DNA of 64,000 nt, taken from positions 3,808,869 through 3,872,868 of the forward strand of contig NZ_KV917378.1 of NCBI RefSeq assembly GCF_002019735.1. Reading direction: 5' to 3'. The notes below the pieces were generated by a model. That model ran no database searches, was not told the origin of the DNA, and saw nothing but the letters and a program-made list of their open reading frames with translations. The stretch is from Salipaludibacillus agaradhaerens (GTDB lineage Bacteria > Bacillota > Bacilli > Bacillales > Salisediminibacteriaceae). Position 1 is the first letter of the stretch, and every line of letters begins with the position of its first letter. The position numbers were made by a program, and so were the translations under genes. Positions 60,667 to 64,000 of the stretch are shown here, piece after piece.

Positions 60667-60927
60667 GTGGAATATTCCAAAGATATGAAAAACCGTTTAA
60701 GACGCCTTGAAGGTCAAATACGTGGTGTTTTACGCATGATGGAAGAAGAGAAAGATTGTAAAGAAATCATTACGCAAATGAGTGCAGTAAGAACGGCTCT
60801 TGATCGAGCAACAGCATATGTAGTAGCAAGAAATTTAGAATCGTGTCTCCGAAATGAATCAGAAAATGAAGAAGTTCGTGAGGAAATGATTGAGGAAGCA
60901 ATTAAAATGCTTGTCAAAAGCAGATAA
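60667..60927 (+). CDS. CsoR/FrmR-family repressor, CstR-like
   Basis: An 86-residue all-helical repressor of the DUF156 family, opening MEYSKDMKNRLRRLEGQIRG. It keeps two Cys at positions 31 and 60, the same positions as the persulfide sensor CstR of Staphylococcus aureus, while the His that copper-sensing CsoR proteins use (H-x-x-x-C) is replaced by Asn56. It is therefore more likely a reactive-sulfur sensor than a copper sensor. The usual neighbours (rhodanese, sulfite exporter, sqr) are not in the window, so its target is unknown. GTG 60667 follows AAAGGTGG. Confidence 0.85.
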   Translation: MEYSKDMKNRLRRLEGQIRGVLRMMEEEKDCKEIITQMSAVRTALDRATAYVVARNLESCLRNESENEEVREEMIEEAIKMLVKSR

Positions 60928-60950
60928 GAATAAATAAAATGATGTGCCGG

Positions 60951-60978
60951 AAAGCCAGATAAGGCTTTCTTTTCTTTT
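60951..60978 (+). terminator. Terminator after the CstR-like gene
   Basis: AAAGCC (60951-60956) pairs with GGCTTT (60963-60968), followed by CTTTTCTTTT. Confidence 0.65.
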
Positions 60979-61044
60979 ATCTTGATGATTGCTTTTTACC
61001 GATTATGATTAAAAATGATTGATGTTAAAAATAAATAAAAAAAA

Positions 61045-61088
61045 TTTGACTAATTTTGATTGATTTTGATCGGTTTTGATTGTATAAT
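61045..61088 (+). promoter_or_regulatory. fru operon promoter with 10-bp-phased repeat operator
   Basis: -35 TTGATT (61060-61065) and -10 TATAAT (61083-61088) are separated by 17 bp. Four copies of TTTGAY start at 61045, 61055, 61065 and 61075, exactly 10 bp apart, covering the -35 and spacer. This is a likely binding array for the FruR (DeoR-type) repressor encoded just downstream. Confidence 0.75.
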
Positions 61089-61118
61089 GACATTAATAAG
61101 TGAAAAGGTGTGACTACC

Positions 61119-61895
61119 ATGTTAACTTATGAACGACATGAAGCCATTTTACAACTGCTAGAGAAACAAAAGATCGCTAAGCTTGCGGAATTAGTTAATG
61201 AGACAGGTGCTTCTGAGTCAACGATACGCAGAGACTTAACGATCCTAGAGAATGAGAAAAAAATAAAGCGTATTCATGGTGGGGCTTCACTGCTAAAAAG
61301 AAAAGTAGAAGAACCGTCCATGATAGAAAAACAGCAACAATTCACTGTAGAGAAACAACAAATGGGTGAAAAGGCTGCTGGATTTATAAAGGATGGAGAC
61401 AGCTTATTTATTGATGCTGGGACATCTACACAGGCAATTCTTCCTTACATTAAGGCAAAAGATGTCGTCATTGTAACGAATGGCCTCAATATTATTGAGG
61501 AAGCCATTAATCTTAATTTTCGTACGTACGTGCTTGGGGGATATGTCAAATCAGGTACCCATGCTTTTGTTGGTAAAGGAGCTGTAGAAGCCATCCAACA
61601 ATTTCAATTTGACAAAGCTTTCATCGGAACAAACGGTGTCGACTTAAATTTTGGTTATTCCACGCCGGACCCGGAAGAAGCGCAAATTAAACATTTAGCA
61701 ATTAAACAATCTAACCATTCATTTGTTTTAGCAGATTCATCAAAATTCGGTGATGTCACGTTCGCAAAATTTGCAGACTTAAATGAAGCCGTTCTCATTA
61801 CGACGGAAGGCGATGATGATGAATTTTTTAAAAAGCTCAAACAAATAGTGACACTTGAGGTGGTGAAGGACGATGATATATACAGTAACCATTAA
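61119..61895 (+). CDS. fruR: DeoR-family repressor of the fructose operon
   Basis: A 258-residue regulator: an N-terminal DeoR winged helix (MLTYERHEAILQLLEKQKIA, then SESTIRRDLTILE) and a C-terminal ISOCOT sugar-phosphate-binding domain (LFIDAGTSTQAIL, GKGAVEAI, DKAFIGTNGV). It probably represses its own operon and is released by fructose-1-phosphate, as in its family. ATG 61119, nine bases after AAAAGG, matches the usual FruR opening; GTG 61110 overlaps that ribosome site. The gene overlaps fruK by 23 bases, indicating translational coupling. Confidence 0.92.
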   Translation: MLTYERHEAILQLLEKQKIAKLAELVNETGASESTIRRDLTILENEKKIKRIHGGASLLKRKVEEPSMIEKQQQFTVEKQQMGEKAAGFIKDGDSLFIDAGTSTQAILPYIKAKDVVIVTNGLNIIEEAINLNFRTYVLGGYVKSGTHAFVGKGAVEAIQQFQFDKAFIGTNGVDLNFGYSTPDPEEAQIKHLAIKQSNHSFVLADSSKFGDVTFAKFADLNEAVLITTEGDDDEFFKKLKQIVTLEVVKDDDIYSNH

Positions 61896-62799
61896 TCCAT
61901 CTATTGATTATTTAGTGAATGTAGACAATTTTCAATTAGGTGAAACAAACCGTGTAGCAACTCAGAACATGGTGCCAGGAGGAAAAGGAATTAACGTTTC
62001 AAAAGTCTTAAAAAATTTCGGCATGGCGTCCGTAGCTTTAGGATTTACAGCAGGATTTACCGGTCAGTATCTTAAGCAGGAACTGATAAAAGATGGTGTT
62101 GATTGCCAGTTTATTGATACACCGGGCCATACACGAATTAATGTAAAACTAAAAACAGACACAGCGACAGAAACAGAAATTAATGGCGTCGCTCCAGATA
62201 TTAAACAAGAGCATATTGATCAACTATTTCAACAACTTGATAAACTGCAAAAAGGCGATCTACTTGTCTTGTCTGGAAGTCTACCAACTGTATTAGAAGC
62301 CGATCTCTATATGCAACTTATTGATCATGCTAAAAAGAAACAGGCGCACGTCCTCGCTGACACGAGCGGTGAACCGCTGAGACATGTTTTGAAAGCGTCA
62401 CCGTTTCTGATTAAACCGAATGAGAAAGAATTGCAGTATTTATATGAAGGACAAATTACTGATCTTGATTCAGCTATCGAATTTGCTCAAAAAGCGATTG
62501 AAGATGGTGCCGAGCATGTGCTAGTCTCTATGGCTGATAAAGGTGCTGCATTAGTTTCACAATCTCAGGTATATACCGCTACTGTCCCAAAAGGTACTGT
62601 CAAAAACTCTGTTGGTGCAGGGGATTCTATGGTAGCCGGTTTTATATATGCTTACTCCCAGTCACGCGATTTACAGGAAGCTTTTCGCTTTAGTGTTGCG
62701 GCTGGAAGCGCTACAGCTTTCTCCGATGGTATGTGTACCGAAGAGAAAGTCAAGTCATTATTATCTCATATTTCTATTAAAACAAGAAAGAAAGGGTGA
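61873..62799 (+). CDS. fruK: 1-phosphofructokinase
   Basis: A 308-residue PfkB-family kinase that phosphorylates fructose-1-phosphate to fructose-1,6-bisphosphate. The opening TVTINPSIDYLVNV, the substrate loop VPGGKGINVSKVL and the anion-hole and base motif NSVGAGDSMVAGF near residue 248 are conserved. Its start lies inside the end of fruR. It is followed by fruA after five bases. Confidence 0.95.
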   Translation: MIYTVTINPSIDYLVNVDNFQLGETNRVATQNMVPGGKGINVSKVLKNFGMASVALGFTAGFTGQYLKQELIKDGVDCQFIDTPGHTRINVKLKTDTATETEINGVAPDIKQEHIDQLFQQLDKLQKGDLLVLSGSLPTVLEADLYMQLIDHAKKKQAHVLADTSGEPLRHVLKASPFLIKPNEKELQYLYEGQITDLDSAIEFAQKAIEDGAEHVLVSMADKGAALVSQSQVYTATVPKGTVKNSVGAGDSMVAGFIYAYSQSRDLQEAFRFSVAAGSATAFSDGMCTEEKVKSLLSHISIKTRKKG

Positions 62800-62804
62800 T
62801 TACG

Positions 62805-64000
62805 ATGAGAATTACTGAATTATTAACGAAAGAGACTATTTTACTAGATTTAACCTCAACATCTAAAGACGCTGTCATTGATGAATTGGCGGAAAAACTA
62901 GACGCTGCTGGGAAGTTAAGTGATAAAAAACTTTTCATAAAAGAGATTCATAATCGTGAAAGTCAAAGCTCAACAGGAATAGGCGATGGCGTGGCTATTC
63001 CTCATGCCAAAACGAAAGCAGTAAAAGATCCAGCTATCGTATTTGGTCGCTCAAAAGAAGGTATTGATTATGAAGCACTAGATGGTGAAAAAAGCCATTT
63101 ATTCTTTATGATTGCGGCGAGCGAAGGTGCAAATGAAGTCCATCTTCAAGCGCTTTCTCGCCTTTCCACATTGCTCATGGATGATGAATTTCGCAGTACA
63201 TTAATGGAAGCGCGTTCAAATTCGGATGTTCTAGCTGCAGTGAACAAGAAAGAAAAAGAAAAACTGGATTCGACAGAAAAAGAAACAGCAACTGCACCAA
63301 GCGCAAACCGTCCTTATTTTGTAGCAGTGACAGGGTGCCCAACAGGTATTGCCCATACGTATATGGCAGCTGATGGGCTAAAAGATAAAGCCAAAGAGCT
63401 AGGTTATGATATTAAAGTTGAAACAAATGGATCTGATGGCGTCAGAAATAAACTAACTGCTCAAGATATTGAACGGGCTGATGCTGTCATTATCGCAGCG
63501 GATACTGAAGTAGAAAAAGCACGATTCTCAGGGAAAAAGCTTATTAGTGCACCAGTAACGGCAGGCATTCGCCGTCCAGCTGAATTATTGAAACAAGCGG
63601 CTGCAGGTGATGCTAAAGTTTATCAAGCAGATAGTAAAGAATCAGGAAGTTCTAGTGAAGAAGATAAGCGTCCAGCTTTTTATCGTCACTTAATGAATGG
63701 GGTTTCAAACATGCTCCCATTCGTTGTCGGGGGCGGGATTCTCATTGCCTTATCGTTCTTCTTTGAAGATCAAGTAGAAGGCGTAAGGACGCCGTTTGGC
63801 GACATCTTGATGGAAATTGGTGGCGCGAATGCCTTTTCTCTTATGGTACCAGTGTTAGCTGCATTTATAGCTCGAAGTATCGCTGATCGGCCTGGGTTTG
63901 CTGCTGGTATGGTCGGGGGACTGATGGCTAGTAATGGAGACGCCGGTTTCTTAGGTGGTATTATCGCTGGTTTCTTAGCTGGATATTTAGTTGTAGCTCT
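62805..64000 (+). CDS. fruA: Fructose PTS enzyme IIABC, 3' end outside window
   Basis: Imports fructose with phosphorylation to fructose-1-phosphate. From ATG 62805 (AAAGGGTG upstream) the frame is open to the window end, 398 codons. Domains in order: EIIA at residues about 1-145 with the phospho-His in AIPHAKTK near 66, a Ser/Thr/Glu linker, EIIB near 165-265 with the phospho-Cys in TGCPTGIAHTYMAA near 177, another linker, and the start of the EIIC channel from about residue 285 (FYRHLMNGVSNMLPFVVGGG). The rest of EIIC lies beyond the edge. Confidence 0.95.
   Translation, partial: MRITELLTKETILLDLTSTSKDAVIDELAEKLDAAGKLSDKKLFIKEIHNRESQSSTGIGDGVAIPHAKTKAVKDPAIVFGRSKEGIDYEALDGEKSHLFFMIAASEGANEVHLQALSRLSTLLMDDEFRSTLMEARSNSDVLAAVNKKEKEKLDSTEKETATAPSANRPYFVAVTGCPTGIAHTYMAADGLKDKAKELGYDIKVETNGSDGVRNKLTAQDIERADAVIIAADTEVEKARFSGKKLISAPVTAGIRRPAELLKQAAAGDAKVYQADSKESGSSSEEDKRPAFYRHLMNGVSNMLPFVVGGGILIALSFFFEDQVEGVRTPFGDILMEIGGANAFSLMVPVLAAFIARSIADRPGFAAGMVGGLMASNGDAGFLGGIIAGFLAGYLVVA

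Overview
The window looks like chromosome of a low-GC Bacillaceae bacterium, probably a haloalkaliphilic Bacillus relative. The reasons are AT-rich Bacillus-type ribosome sites (AAAGGAGG), Bacillus-type regulators, a des-desK-desR operon closely resembling that of B. subtilis, an ectoine-hydrolase-like enzyme, and acidic secreted lipoproteins. The species cannot be fixed from the sequence. No tRNA, rRNA, CRISPR array or intact insertion sequence was seen.

Bases 1-32443 are a pectin/rhamnogalacturonan utilisation island. It has two parallel uptake modules, each with a lipoprotein solute-binding protein, two permeases and no ATPase, a DUF624 (YesL-like) membrane protein, and its own regulator. 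Module 1 (1522-14772) has a membrane-bound AraC regulator, a YtcQ/YteP/YtcP-like transporter, a KdgF-like cupin, two GH28 enzymes (the first cut by the window edge), a GH43, a GH105 and an unknown lipoprotein. A LacI-type repressor (14869-15849, minus) separates it from module 2 (17077-28888), which has a Gfo/Idh/MocA oxidoreductase, a CE12-type acetylesterase, a YesOPQ-like transporter, a second GH105, a second DUF624 protein and a YesM/YesN-like two-component system. KduD, an iron-type alcohol dehydrogenase and RhaD follow. Polymers would be trimmed outside, oligomers imported, unsaturated uronates removed by GH105, and the galacturonate-derived and rhamnose branches finished by KduD and RhaD.

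Bases 32755-44923 are mixed housekeeping and accessory genes: a chemoreceptor, a squalene/phytoene-synthase-family enzyme, a likely stress protein with a sigma-B-like promoter, an S41-type lipoprotein, a GH4/RpiR pair for phospho-sugars, a nitronate-monooxygenase-like enzyme, and the cold-response desaturase operon with a clear palindromic operator.

Bases 45244-53904 hold the most unusual metabolic cluster: an NSS transporter, a PucR regulator, an ectoine-hydrolase (DoeA)-like enzyme, a transsulfuration-type PLP enzyme, a homoserine-dehydrogenase-like enzyme and an aldehyde dehydrogenase. The usual DoeB deacetylase and DoeD transaminase are absent. Bases 54370-57974 hold a tight operon of an alpha/beta hydrolase, a membrane-anchored Mur ligase lacking the usual MurF N-terminal domain, and a D-Ala-D-Ala ligase. 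Then come a glucose/sorbosone-dehydrogenase-like lipoprotein, a DedA-like protein, a CstR-like repressor, and the fruR-fruK-fruA operon running off the right edge.

Several intergenic gaps carry dispersed repeats. One family of about 120-165 bp has five recognisable copies and can form two hairpins. A second pair of about 130-bp elements lies inverted at 16366-16788. A 32-bp repeat occurs twice.
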